NCBI GenBank assembly: GCA_028873535.1
Contig: JAGWIJ010000002.1
Location: 1 to 64,000, forward strand
Length of the DNA: 64,000 nt
Origin: Pseudomonadota bacterium
Lineage (GTDB): Bacteria > Pseudomonadota > Gammaproteobacteria > Burkholderiales > Ferrovaceae
Reading direction: 5' to 3'
Shown here: piece after piece, positions 49,467-58,013 of the stretch
How the letters are laid out: each line of letters begins with the position of its first letter
How positions within the stretch are numbered: position 1 is the stretch's first letter
Translations under genes and position numbers: made by a program
The notes under the pieces: generated by a model
What the model saw: only the letters and a program-made list of their open reading frames with translations
What the model was told of the DNA's origin: nothing
Databases searched by the model: none

Positions 49467-51128
49467 TCACGCATCCAGGCGATACACCTGCAGGCGCTGC
49501 AGCACGGCTTCCCCCTGTTCGGACCAGAGGCCAAGACCCAGGCTGCCGGCGCCCGGCACGATGCGTTCCGACAGCCAGCAGCTGCCGTCGAGGCTCAACA
49601 GCTCGATGGAACTCGAATCGAGCAGCAGCCGCAGCCGCACCACCCCGTCCGCCGGCAGCGGCCACGGCGCGTGGCGCCGACCCGCATAGGGCGCGAATGC
49701 GGGCAGGAATCCGGAGGCCGAGCGGTCCAGAAACAGGGCTCCGCGCACTGCGTCATAGCCCACCACGGTGCGCTCGGACAGCCCTGCTTCCGGGCGACCG
49801 ACGCGCAGCAGCAGACCGCAGCTTCCCTGCGGGGGCGGGATCAGTTCGACTTCGATGTCGAGCGCGCGATGTTCGCCCGGACCGGGCCAATCGATCAGAC
49901 GTTCGCCGCTGGCAATCACGCAGGCTGCTTGCGTCAGCAGCGGCTGGCGCAGGGCGCGCAGGCCCGGCACCGGTTGCTGCACCAGCGCCATCCCGACTGG
50001 CCCTTCAGTGCGGCACAGGGACAGCATGCGCGGCAGTGACATCTGGCCGCGCCAGGGCGCCGTCGGGAGCTCCTTGGCGTAGACATGGTTGTCCAGCCAG
50101 CCCAGCCAGATCGCTTCGGCTGCCAAGGCTGGATCGCCATCGGCACCTGGCAGGTTGGACCACGAGGCACTGGCATAGAAATCCATGCCCCAGTCCACCC
50201 ACTGCCAGGCGTGCGCCGGTGCATGGAAAGCGTTGCCGTCGAAGTCACCGAAATACACGCGTGCGCCAGAGCTGCCGGCCACGTGATTCTCGAACACATC
50301 GACCTTGAACATCCACACCGTGCGTGCGGCTGCGCCGTCCTGGGCCGGCAGCGTCAGCGGGATCAGGTCCGGACACTCCCAGATGCCATCGCCATCGTGG
50401 GTCGGCCCGAAGTCGCTGAGGTGGCGCCAATGGCGCAAATCAGACGAAGCGTAGAAACGCGCGCGGCGCAACTCCGACAGCACCACCACCATGATCCAGC
50501 GCGCACTCGGCGCGTGCCAGAACACCTTGGGATCGCGAAAACTGGCGGCGCCAATGTCGAGCACCGGGTTGCCCGCGTATTTGACCCAGGTGCGCCCGCG
50601 ATCCAGGCTGAACGCCAGCTGCTGGTTCTGCAGGCTGCGCGGTGCCTGGGCCGCCCCCGTGTAGATCGCAACCAGGGCCGTCTGCCCTGGACCGGCAAAC
50701 CCTGCGGTGTTGTCCTTATCGACCACGATACTGCCGGAAAAAATCATGTAATCCGGGTCTTCCGGAATTGCCAACGGCAATTCCTGCCAGTGGATCAGGT
50801 CGGTGCTCACGGCGTGTCCCCAACTCATGTGCCCCCAGACGTCGCCGTGGGGGTTGAACTGGAAGAACAGGTGGTACTCGCCGTCGAACCAGACCAGACC
50901 ATTGGGATCGTTCATCCAGTTGCGCCGGGGCGCAAAGTGAAAAAGAGGACGCAGGGCTTCAGAAGGCGTGGCGTTCAATCGGATGCAGTCTCGAGTGGAA
51001 TCAATTTGCGAACGGTCTGATCGTGCTGCTGCCGGCGGTATTGCGTGGCGATGCGAGCCGTTCCGGGTGGCCTGCCGGAGATGACGGCGCCTGTCGGCGC
51101 GCGCTGAGGCCAGCAGATCCGGTGTCAT
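49467..51128 (-). CDS. GH32 glycoside hydrolase (sucrose hydrolase/levanase-like)
   Basis: FHFAPRRNWMNDPNGLVWFDGEYHLFFQFNP, ASFRDPKVFW, GIWECPDLIPL. Start set to the ATG at 51128 (MTPDLLASA, upstream GGAG) because the longest-ORF ATG at 51203 lies in a predicted promoter. Confidence 0.92.
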   Translation of the reverse strand: MTPDLLASARADRRRHLRQATRNGSHRHAIPPAAARSDRSQIDSTRDCIRLNATPSEALRPLFHFAPRRNWMNDPNGLVWFDGEYHLFFQFNPHGDVWGHMSWGHAVSTDLIHWQELPLAIPEDPDYMIFSGSIVVDKDNTAGFAGPGQTALVAIYTGAAQAPRSLQNQQLAFSLDRGRTWVKYAGNPVLDIGAASFRDPKVFWHAPSARWIMVVVLSELRRARFYASSDLRHWRHLSDFGPTHDGDGIWECPDLIPLTLPAQDGAAARTVWMFKVDVFENHVAGSSGARVYFGDFDGNAFHAPAHAWQWVDWGMDFYASASWSNLPGADGDPALAAEAIWLGWLDNHVYAKELPTAPWRGQMSLPRMLSLCRTEGPVGMALVQQPVPGLRALRQPLLTQAACVIASGERLIDWPGPGEHRALDIEVELIPPPQGSCGLLLRVGRPEAGLSERTVVGYDAVRGALFLDRSASGFLPAFAPYAGRRHAPWPLPADGVVRLRLLLDSSSIELLSLDGSCWLSERIVPGAGSLGLGLWSEQGEAVLQRLQVYRLDA

Positions 51129-51174
51129 GACCATGGGCTCCAGGCACACCCGGGGGCAGGGCTGGTCACGAGAA

Positions 51175-51203
51175 ACGCTAGCATGCACGGCAATCGATTG
51201 CAA
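51175..51203 (-). promoter_or_regulatory. Predicted sigma70 promoter plus LacI-type operator for GH32
   Basis: Minus strand TTGCAA-N17-TAGCGT with GCAATCGATTGC palindrome (51190-51201) overlapping -35/spacer. Confidence 0.65.
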
Positions 51204-51218
51204 CGCGCAGCTTGCGCT

Positions 51219-52403
51219 TCAGCCAGAATCCAGCTGGCGCAGGGCGGGTCGCGCCATCGGAACCGACAGGACCGTGCTGCCTACCGCCATCAGCAACAGC
51301 GCCGTGAAAGTCGCCTCGCTGATGATCCGCCGGTCCAGCAGCACGTTGACAAAAAGAATCATGATCAAGGCCTTGGTCTGCAGCAGCCAGCCGATCAGGC
51401 GGGCTTCGGCCGCAGACCAGCCGAGCATGCGGCCAGCAAGATGCACGCCCAGCAGTTTGCCGCCCACGGACGCCAGCAGCAGCAGCGCCGCAACCCCCAG
51501 CACGGACAGTCCACCGACACCCCACTGGGTACGCAGCCCGGTGCTCAGGAAAAACACCGGCATCAGGACCAGCAGCAGCAGGTGGCGCAATTGATCGAGG
51601 TCTTTCCGCGCGAACCATTCGGCTTCGAGTGTGGCGCCCGCAAGGAAGGCACCCACCATGAAATGCAGACCGCACCAGTCTGCGGCAAAAGCCACCAGCA
51701 GCAGCCAGGTCAGTGCCAGATGCCAGCGGTCGCGCGCTGCCCAGCGCCGCATCAGGGCGCGACAGGCCAGCGCCGCGAGTGCGAAAACGAGCAGGAAGGC
51801 AAGCTGCCGCCCGACCCGCTGCCAGTCCATCAGGATCACCGCCAGCACCCCCCAGATGGCGACATCATCGAGGCTGGCATAGCGCAGGATGCGCTGGCCG
51901 AGCGGCTGGCGCAGGATTCCGAGATTTTCCAGGAACAGGATCAGGATCGGCAGGGCCGTCACCGCGCACGCCATGCCGATGCCTGCGACGAACTGCCACG
52001 GCTGTGCCTGCGCGCCCATCCAGCCCGGCCACCGCATCAGCAGCACGGCGAGCAGCGCCCCGGCGAGCAAGGGCACCCCCAGCGCCAGTGCCGCTGTCAC
52101 GCCGGTTTCCCGACGTCGACGCCAGGTCGCGCGCAGATCGAGTTCCAGACCGGCGATCCACACGAACAGCATGACGGCCCACCAGGCGATACCCGTGAGC
52201 GCCTGCACCACCAGCGGCCGGAATACCAGCGCGTGAAGTTCTGGAAACGCGGCTCCCAGGACGCCAGGGCCCAGCGCAATCCCGGCGAGAATCTGCACCA
52301 CCACCAGCGGCGCCATGTCATCGGCAGCCACGGCCCGCCACGCCAGGTAGGGCACGCTGAAGATGATGATCATGGCGAGCAGGAAGACTTCACTGGTACT
52401 CAA
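51219..52403 (-). CDS. Cation:proton antiporter (CPA2/KefB-like membrane domain), TTG start
   Basis: LSTSEVFLLAMIIIFSVPYLAWRAV...LVVVQILAGIALGPGVLG...; multiple TMs; TTG preceded by AGGAGG. Confidence 0.82.
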   Translation of the reverse strand: MSTSEVFLLAMIIIFSVPYLAWRAVAADDMAPLVVVQILAGIALGPGVLGAAFPELHALVFRPLVVQALTGIAWWAVMLFVWIAGLELDLRATWRRRRETGVTAALALGVPLLAGALLAVLLMRWPGWMGAQAQPWQFVAGIGMACAVTALPILILFLENLGILRQPLGQRILRYASLDDVAIWGVLAVILMDWQRVGRQLAFLLVFALAALACRALMRRWAARDRWHLALTWLLLVAFAADWCGLHFMVGAFLAGATLEAEWFARKDLDQLRHLLLLVLMPVFFLSTGLRTQWGVGGLSVLGVAALLLLASVGGKLLGVHLAGRMLGWSAAEARLIGWLLQTKALIMILFVNVLLDRRIISEATFTALLLMAVGSTVLSVPMARPALRQLDSG

Positions 52404-52623
52404 GACTGTCCTCCTGAAGGAAATGCGGCGCCGCGCGGCCACCCGGATTCCAGGCAGGCACCGCGCCGGCACGCAGAGGGCGGCACCGCTCCATGACGGG
52501 CCGTGCCCTCTCGCTGACTCGCGATTGTCGCCGAGTTCGGGCGGTCAGGTGCTCCCGGCATCGCCGGAGGGCGGCGCGCAAATCCCCGCTGCAGCCCATC
52601 CCGGCCATGCTGCAGCGCATGAT

Positions 52624-52651
52624 TGCAATCGATTGCATGCCGGGCTATCTT
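52624..52651 (+). promoter_or_regulatory. Predicted sigma70 promoter plus LacI-type operator upstream of tonB
   Basis: TTGCAA (52623-52628)-N17-TATCTT (52646-52651); perfect 14-bp palindrome TGCAATCGATTGCA at 52624-52637 overlaps -35/spacer. Confidence 0.7.
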
Positions 52652-52724
52652 AGACCTGCCCTGAGTGGCCACGCGAACGGCCGCATCGCGCAGAACGATA
52701 ATCACAGCACAGAGGAGGTTCCCA

Positions 52725-53423
52725 TTGAGCGCCAGCTCGCCTTACCTGGAAGCCAGCAACAGCGGAAAACGCCCGATCGGTCTCGCCATCGCGGTGCTGG
52801 CCCACGTCATTCTGATTTACGGCTTGTTGAACGGCCTGGGACGCAAGGTCATCGAGGTCATCAAGCAACCCCTCGAAACCAAGATCATCGAGGAGGTCAA
52901 ACCGCCCCCGCCCCCGCCGCCGGAAGCCCCGCCCCCGCCGCCCAAGCTGGCGGCACCGCCACCACCGTTCATTCCGCCGCCGGAAATCAAGATCAGCGCC
53001 CCGCCACCCCCGGCACCCACCATCACAGCCGTGGTGCAGGAGCCGCCACCGGCACCGGTCGCGCCGATCATCCAGAAGCCGGCGCCGGTCGAAGTCCAGG
53101 CGGCACCCAAGCCGGCCCCGCCGCCACCGCCACCGGCACCCAAGCCACGCTTTCGGACCAACGTGCGGCCGGTCTATGTGCCGCCGGTGGAAGAACTGGT
53201 GGCGGCCTATCCGCGCCAGGCTGCGCGTGAAGGCATCACCGGGCGGGTCATCGTCCACATCACGGTGGCGCCCTCGGGCGACGTCAAGGACGCCGTGGTC
53301 AAGGAAAGCCAGCCCAAGCGCACCTTCGACAAGGTCGCCCTGGAGTACGTCAAACGCTACAAATTCGAAAAGGGCGACGACGAATTCGAGACCGAACAGG
53401 AAATCGTCTTCAAGCTCGACTGA
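52725..53423 (+). CDS. tonB: Energy transducer TonB (TTG start)
   Basis: N-terminal TM, long Pro-rich linker (KPPPPPPPEAPPPPPK...), C-terminal YPRQAAREGITGRVIVHITVAPSGDVKDAVVKESQPKRTFDKVALEYVKRYKF; RBS GAGGAGG before TTG. Confidence 0.92.
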   Translation: MSASSPYLEASNSGKRPIGLAIAVLAHVILIYGLLNGLGRKVIEVIKQPLETKIIEEVKPPPPPPPEAPPPPPKLAAPPPPFIPPPEIKISAPPPPAPTITAVVQEPPPAPVAPIIQKPAPVEVQAAPKPAPPPPPPAPKPRFRTNVRPVYVPPVEELVAAYPRQAAREGITGRVIVHITVAPSGDVKDAVVKESQPKRTFDKVALEYVKRYKFEKGDDEFETEQEIVFKLD

Positions 53424-53484
53424 GGTCCAGCCCTGCCAGAGTGTCTGCAGTTCCACAAAATCCCTACACAGCGAGGAGTCTGAC

Positions 53485-54339
53485 ATGTCCCTGAAGCACA
53501 TCCTTGGCGGCCTGGCCGCCGCCCTGATCCTGGCGTTTGCCGCCGCCCCGGCCGTCCGCGCCGATGACACCCCGGCTGCCGCGGCGACCGCCGCTGCAGC
53601 GCCCGCCACGGCGAGTGCGCCGGCCGCGCCGAGCGACGCCCCGCCGGGCAGCACCGCCCACGAAACCGTCGACAACCCCTATGGACTGCAGGCACTGTGG
53701 AAAGGCGGCGACTTCGTGGCCCACGGAACGCTGACCATCCTGATGATCATGTCGCTGGGAACCTGGTACATCCTGGTCACCAAACTGATCGAACAGTCGA
53801 AGGTGCTCAAGGCGGCGCGGGAAGCGCAGGACAGCTTCTGGAGTGCCGCCACGGTCACCGAAGGTACCGCAGCGCTTGCCGAAGCCAGCCCCTTCCGCTA
53901 CATCGCGGAAACCGGACTGTCGGCCAATGACCACCATGAAGGCAAACTGGTCGAGGCCATCGATCGCCACAGCTGGGTGACCATGAGCATCCAGCGCGCC
54001 GTCGACCTGATAGCCGCACGCAGCTCGGAAGGCCTGACCTTCCTTGCCACGGTCGGTTCGACCGCGCCCTTCGTTGGGCTGTTCGGCACCGTGTGGGGCA
54101 TCTACAACGCGCTCACCGCCATCGGCATTGCCGGCCAGGCCTCGATCGACAAGGTGGCCGGTCCCGTTGGTGAAGCGCTGATCATGACCGCCATCGGTCT
54201 GGCCGTTGCCGTGCCGGCGGTGCTCGGCTACAACTGGCTGGTCCGTCGCAACAAGACGGCCATGGAGAAGGTGCGCACCTTCGGCGCGGACCTGCATTCG
54301 ATCCTGATCGCCGGCGCCCGCGTCGGCGCGCGCAGCTGA
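53485..54339 (+). CDS. exbB: ExbB/MotA/TolQ proton channel with N-terminal periplasmic extension
   Basis: Signal peptide + Ala/Pro region; LTFLATVGSTAPFVGLFGTVWGIYNALTAIGIAGQASIDKVAGPVGEALIMTAIGLAVAVPAVLGYNW. Confidence 0.92.
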   Translation: MSLKHILGGLAAALILAFAAAPAVRADDTPAAAATAAAAPATASAPAAPSDAPPGSTAHETVDNPYGLQALWKGGDFVAHGTLTILMIMSLGTWYILVTKLIEQSKVLKAAREAQDSFWSAATVTEGTAALAEASPFRYIAETGLSANDHHEGKLVEAIDRHSWVTMSIQRAVDLIAARSSEGLTFLATVGSTAPFVGLFGTVWGIYNALTAIGIAGQASIDKVAGPVGEALIMTAIGLAVAVPAVLGYNWLVRRNKTAMEKVRTFGADLHSILIAGARVGARS

Positions 54340-54349
54340 GCCAGCCGCC

Positions 54350-54784
54350 ATGGCGATGACGATAGGCGCGCCCGAAGGGGGCGGCGAAGACGAAGCCATC
54401 AGCACCATCAACACCACGCCGCTGGTGGACGTGATGCTGGTGCTGCTGATCATCTTCCTGATCACCATCCCGGTGGTCACCCACACGGTGCCCGTCAAGC
54501 TGCCCAAGGAACGCAACCTTCCAACGCAGACCAAACCGGAAAACATCCTGATTTCGGTCACCCAGGATGGCGACGTTTACTGGAATGCCACCTTGATCCC
54601 GGACAATCCGACCCTGGTCGAGCGCCTCAAAAAGGAGGCCGTGAAGGTGCCGCAACCCGAAGTGCATATCCGCGGCGACCAGAAGGCACGCTACGAAGGG
54701 GTCGGGAAAGTGGTCATGGCTTGCCAGCGGGCCGGCATTGCCAAGGTCGGCTTCATTACCGAACCGCCGCCGCGCGGCCAATAA
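54350..54784 (+). CDS. exbD: ExbD/TolR biopolymer transporter (copy 1)
   Basis: ISTINTTPLVDVMLVLLIIFLITIPVVTHTVPVKLPKE. Confidence 0.92.
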   Translation: MAMTIGAPEGGGEDEAISTINTTPLVDVMLVLLIIFLITIPVVTHTVPVKLPKERNLPTQTKPENILISVTQDGDVYWNATLIPDNPTLVERLKKEAVKVPQPEVHIRGDQKARYEGVGKVVMACQRAGIAKVGFITEPPPRGQ

Positions 54785-54797
54785 GGGAGAAACGAAC

Positions 54798-55220
54798 ATG
54801 GCCATGCAAGTGGGAAGCCAGGGCGAAGACGAGCCGATCATGGAGATGAACACCACGCCACTGATCGACGTGATGCTGGTATTGCTGGTGATGCTGATCA
54901 TCACCATCCCGATCCAGACCCATGCCGTGAAGCTCAACATGCCCAATGGAGCGCCGCCGCCGCAGCACAAGGAGCCCGTCGTGGTGACGATCGATGTCGA
55001 CTTCGACGGCACGCTGTATTGGAACGGCACGGCGGTGCCCGACCGCGCCAGTCTGGAGGCCAGATTCCAGCAGGTGGCGGCCGAAACCGACCAGGACGAG
55101 ATCCACCTCAAGCCGAACAAGCTGGTGACCTACGACCATGTCGCGGCGGTCATGGCGTCCGCCCAAAGGCTGGGCGTCACCAAAATCGGATTGGTCGGCA
55201 ACGAACAGTTCATCGAATAA
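54798..55220 (+). CDS. exbD: ExbD/TolR biopolymer transporter (copy 2)
   Basis: MEMNTTPLIDVMLVLLVMLIITIPIQTHAVKLNMP. Confidence 0.92.
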   Translation: MAMQVGSQGEDEPIMEMNTTPLIDVMLVLLVMLIITIPIQTHAVKLNMPNGAPPPQHKEPVVVTIDVDFDGTLYWNGTAVPDRASLEARFQQVAAETDQDEIHLKPNKLVTYDHVAAVMASAQRLGVTKIGLVGNEQFIE

Positions 55221-55241
55221 TCCAGACGGACACCGCGCACC

Positions 55242-56462
55242 ATGACACTTTCCAAGCAAAGCACGCTGCTGGCATTGGGGCTTGGCCTGGCGTTTGCCAG
55301 CGTCTGCGCCGAGGACAGCCTGCGCCCGGAGATCGGCCGCCACCTGCAGCAGGCCGCCGACCTGGCGCAGAAAGGCAAGGCCAGGGAAGCCCTGGGACAG
55401 ATCGGCGAGGCCGATGCCCTCACTGGCAAAAGTGCCTACGAGAACTTCACCATCGAACGCATGCGTGCCTCGGTCGCCGCCGCCGCCGGTGACAATGCCA
55501 CCGCCGCCAAGTCCTTCGAGGCCGTGGTCGCGGCCAACAGGTTGCCGGCCGCGGACCAGATCAAGGCGGTCGAGGCCCTGGGCGGGATCTATTACCGCCT
55601 CAAGGACTATCCCAGGAGCGCCAGCTGGGTGGCTCGCTATGTCAAGGATGGCGGCAGTGACCCGGCCATGAAAGCGCTGCTCGCGCAGGACTATTATCTG
55701 GCCGGCGACTACGCCGCCGCAGCCAGCGAACTGCAACGCGAGGCGGCCGCGGCCGAAGCGGCTGGCAAACCACCCGCCGAGGAACGGCTGCAGATGCTGC
55801 TGGCCTGCCAGCGCAGCCTGAAAGACAGTAGTGGCTATGTCCACACCATGGAACTGCTGGTGCGCTACTATCCGAAAAAGGAATACTGGTCGGACTTTGT
55901 GCACCGGGTCGAGATCCGCGCCGGCTTTGCGGACCGCTTGCAGATCGACCTGTACCGTTTCAAGTATGCCCACGGTTTTCTCACCCAGCCTGCCCAACTG
56001 ATGGAAATGGCGCAGCTTGCGCTGCAGGCGGGTTTTCCCACGCTTGGCAAGAAGGTCATGGACCAGGGCTTCAGCGCTGGCCTGCTCGGCCGCGGCAGCC
56101 AGGCCGACCGCGAAAGGCGGCTGGCCAGGCTGGTGGACGAGCGCCTGGCCGCGGCGCACACCGATGCTGAGAAGTCCGTGGCGGAGGCCCGCGACAACCG
56201 TGATGGCACCGCACTGATCAACCTGGGCATGCAGGTTGCCGATGCCGGCGACGCCCGGCAGGGCATCGCGCTGGCAGAGGAAGGCTACCGCAAGGGCAAC
56301 TTCCGTCATCCTGACGATGCGCGTCTGCGCCTGGCCGAGGTCTACATCGATCAGAAGCAGGATGGCAAGGCGGTGGGCCTGCTCAAGGGCGTCACGGGCA
56401 GCGATGGCGCCGCCGACGTCGCCCGCCTGTGGCTGCTGCAGGCGCATGCGGCGCAGCCCTGA
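55242..56462 (+). CDS. Exported TPR-like protein of TonB operon
   Basis: Signal peptide (LLALGLGLAFASVCAEDS), helical TPR-like repeats; contiguous with exbD. Confidence 0.75.
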   Translation: MTLSKQSTLLALGLGLAFASVCAEDSLRPEIGRHLQQAADLAQKGKAREALGQIGEADALTGKSAYENFTIERMRASVAAAAGDNATAAKSFEAVVAANRLPAADQIKAVEALGGIYYRLKDYPRSASWVARYVKDGGSDPAMKALLAQDYYLAGDYAAAASELQREAAAAEAAGKPPAEERLQMLLACQRSLKDSSGYVHTMELLVRYYPKKEYWSDFVHRVEIRAGFADRLQIDLYRFKYAHGFLTQPAQLMEMAQLALQAGFPTLGKKVMDQGFSAGLLGRGSQADRERRLARLVDERLAAAHTDAEKSVAEARDNRDGTALINLGMQVADAGDARQGIALAEEGYRKGNFRHPDDARLRLAEVYIDQKQDGKAVGLLKGVTGSDGAADVARLWLLQAHAAQP

Positions 56463-56477
56463 GCCCGGGCGCAAGCC

Positions 56478-57989
56478 TTGACCGCAGCGCTGGCCGCCCT
56501 GATCGAACAGGCCGTCCATTCCGGTCCGGGCGCACCGGAATGGACGCGGATCGAGCAGGACCTGCTGGCCAGCCATGGCCAGGGGCGGGCGGACGCCCTG
56601 ATTCCTGGGCTGCAGCGCATGGTCGAGGCCTGGCCGCAGTCGGCGCAGGCCCACTGGCTGCTCGGTGTCGCGCTGCATGACACCCAAAAGCATGAGGAGG
56701 CGCTGGCCGCCATGGCGCAGGCGGCGGCCCTGGCGCCGCGGCCGGAGATCCTGCTCGGACAGGCCCAACTGTGCCATGAGACCGGGCGTCCGGCGGCCGC
56801 CCGCTTTGCAGCCCTTTGCGCCAGGACGCCCGACGATCCGAGGCTGGTGTGCAAACTGGCCGCCTCGCTCGCTGCGGAAGGCCAGCCGCAGGCCGCCGAA
56901 CAGGTCCTGGTGGCGGCGCTCGAGCGCCATCCGGCATGGCTGGATGGTCAACGGCAGCTCGCCAGCCTGCGCCAGACGGGCGGCAAACCGGACTTCGATC
57001 GCGCTTATGCCGAGGCCGTGCGCCGCGCACCGGACCATGCCGGCCTGCGCCTGGGCTGGTTCACCGAACTCGCCAAGGCGCGCCAGTGGGCATCGGCACG
57101 GCGCGTGATCCAGGACGCCCGGCATACCCTGGGCGAGTTGCCGGCACTGCAGATCGCCAGCGCCTATCTCGATGCCGAATCCGGCGCCGCCGACCACGAT
57201 CCCACGCTGTTCGATGATTTCGGTGTCAGCCTCGATCCCGGCCTTGGCCTCGCACGGGTGCGGCACGCCCTACGCTGCGGCGACGCGGAAAAGGCGGCAC
57301 GCCATGCTGAAGCCTTCCTGTCGACAGCCGCGGCCACCGCCTTCTGGCCCTATCTGTCGATCGCCTGGCGTCTGCTGGGCGACGCGCGTGCCGAGTGGCT
57401 GGATCGCCCGGACCAGTTCATCCGTGTGGCCAGCCTGGGACTCGGCAGCGGGCAACTGGAGGAATTGGCGGTGCTGCTGCGTTCCCTGCACACCATGGCC
57501 GAACCCTATCTGGAACAATCCGTGCGGGGCGGCACCCAAACCGACCGGCCCCTGCTGTTCCGCCATGAACAGCCCATCGTCCGCCTGCGCCAGGCGATAC
57601 GTGAAGCAGTCGCCGAATATGTCGCGGCCTTGCCGCCGCCCGACCCTCGCCATCCACTGCTTGCACCCCAGCGCCAGTCGCTGCGTTTTGCCGGCAGCTG
57701 GTCGGTACGCCTGCGCGACCAGGGTTTCCATTCATGCCACACCCATCCAATGGGCTGGATCAGCTCGGCTTGCTACATTGCATTGCCACCGGCTCCAGGT
57801 GAACCACCTGCCGGCTGCTTGCGCCTGGGGACCCCGCCGCCCGAACTTCGGCTGGATCTCGCGCCTTATCGCGAGATCGCGCCGCAAGCAGGTCAGCTGG
57901 TGCTGTTTCCCGCCACCATGTGGCACGGAACGGTCCCCTTCAAGGGCGAGGAGCGACTCACCGTCGCCTTCGACATGCGGCCGATGTAG
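56478..57989 (+). CDS. TPR protein fused to putative 2OG-Fe(II) oxygenase domain (TTG start)
   Basis: TPR-like N-terminus; C-terminal SWSVRLRDQGFHSCHTHPMGWISSACYIALPP...GQLVLFPATMWHGTVPFKGEERLTVAFDM. Confidence 0.8.
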   Translation: MTAALAALIEQAVHSGPGAPEWTRIEQDLLASHGQGRADALIPGLQRMVEAWPQSAQAHWLLGVALHDTQKHEEALAAMAQAAALAPRPEILLGQAQLCHETGRPAAARFAALCARTPDDPRLVCKLAASLAAEGQPQAAEQVLVAALERHPAWLDGQRQLASLRQTGGKPDFDRAYAEAVRRAPDHAGLRLGWFTELAKARQWASARRVIQDARHTLGELPALQIASAYLDAESGAADHDPTLFDDFGVSLDPGLGLARVRHALRCGDAEKAARHAEAFLSTAAATAFWPYLSIAWRLLGDARAEWLDRPDQFIRVASLGLGSGQLEELAVLLRSLHTMAEPYLEQSVRGGTQTDRPLLFRHEQPIVRLRQAIREAVAEYVAALPPPDPRHPLLAPQRQSLRFAGSWSVRLRDQGFHSCHTHPMGWISSACYIALPPAPGEPPAGCLRLGTPPPELRLDLAPYREIAPQAGQLVLFPATMWHGTVPFKGEERLTVAFDMRPM

Positions 57990-58013
57990 CGCGTCCGCGC
58001 CTGTGGCGCCTCG

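Noticed and set aside
51129-51203. Upstream 25 codons of the longest GH32 ORF
   Set aside because: The ATG at 51203 lies within the predicted -35/operator; downstream ATG at 51128 has a Shine-Dalgarno-like GGAG.
52860-53160. CCG/CCC-rich tract with repeat appearance
   Set aside because: It is the polyproline linker of TonB, a normal family feature, not a DNA repeat element.
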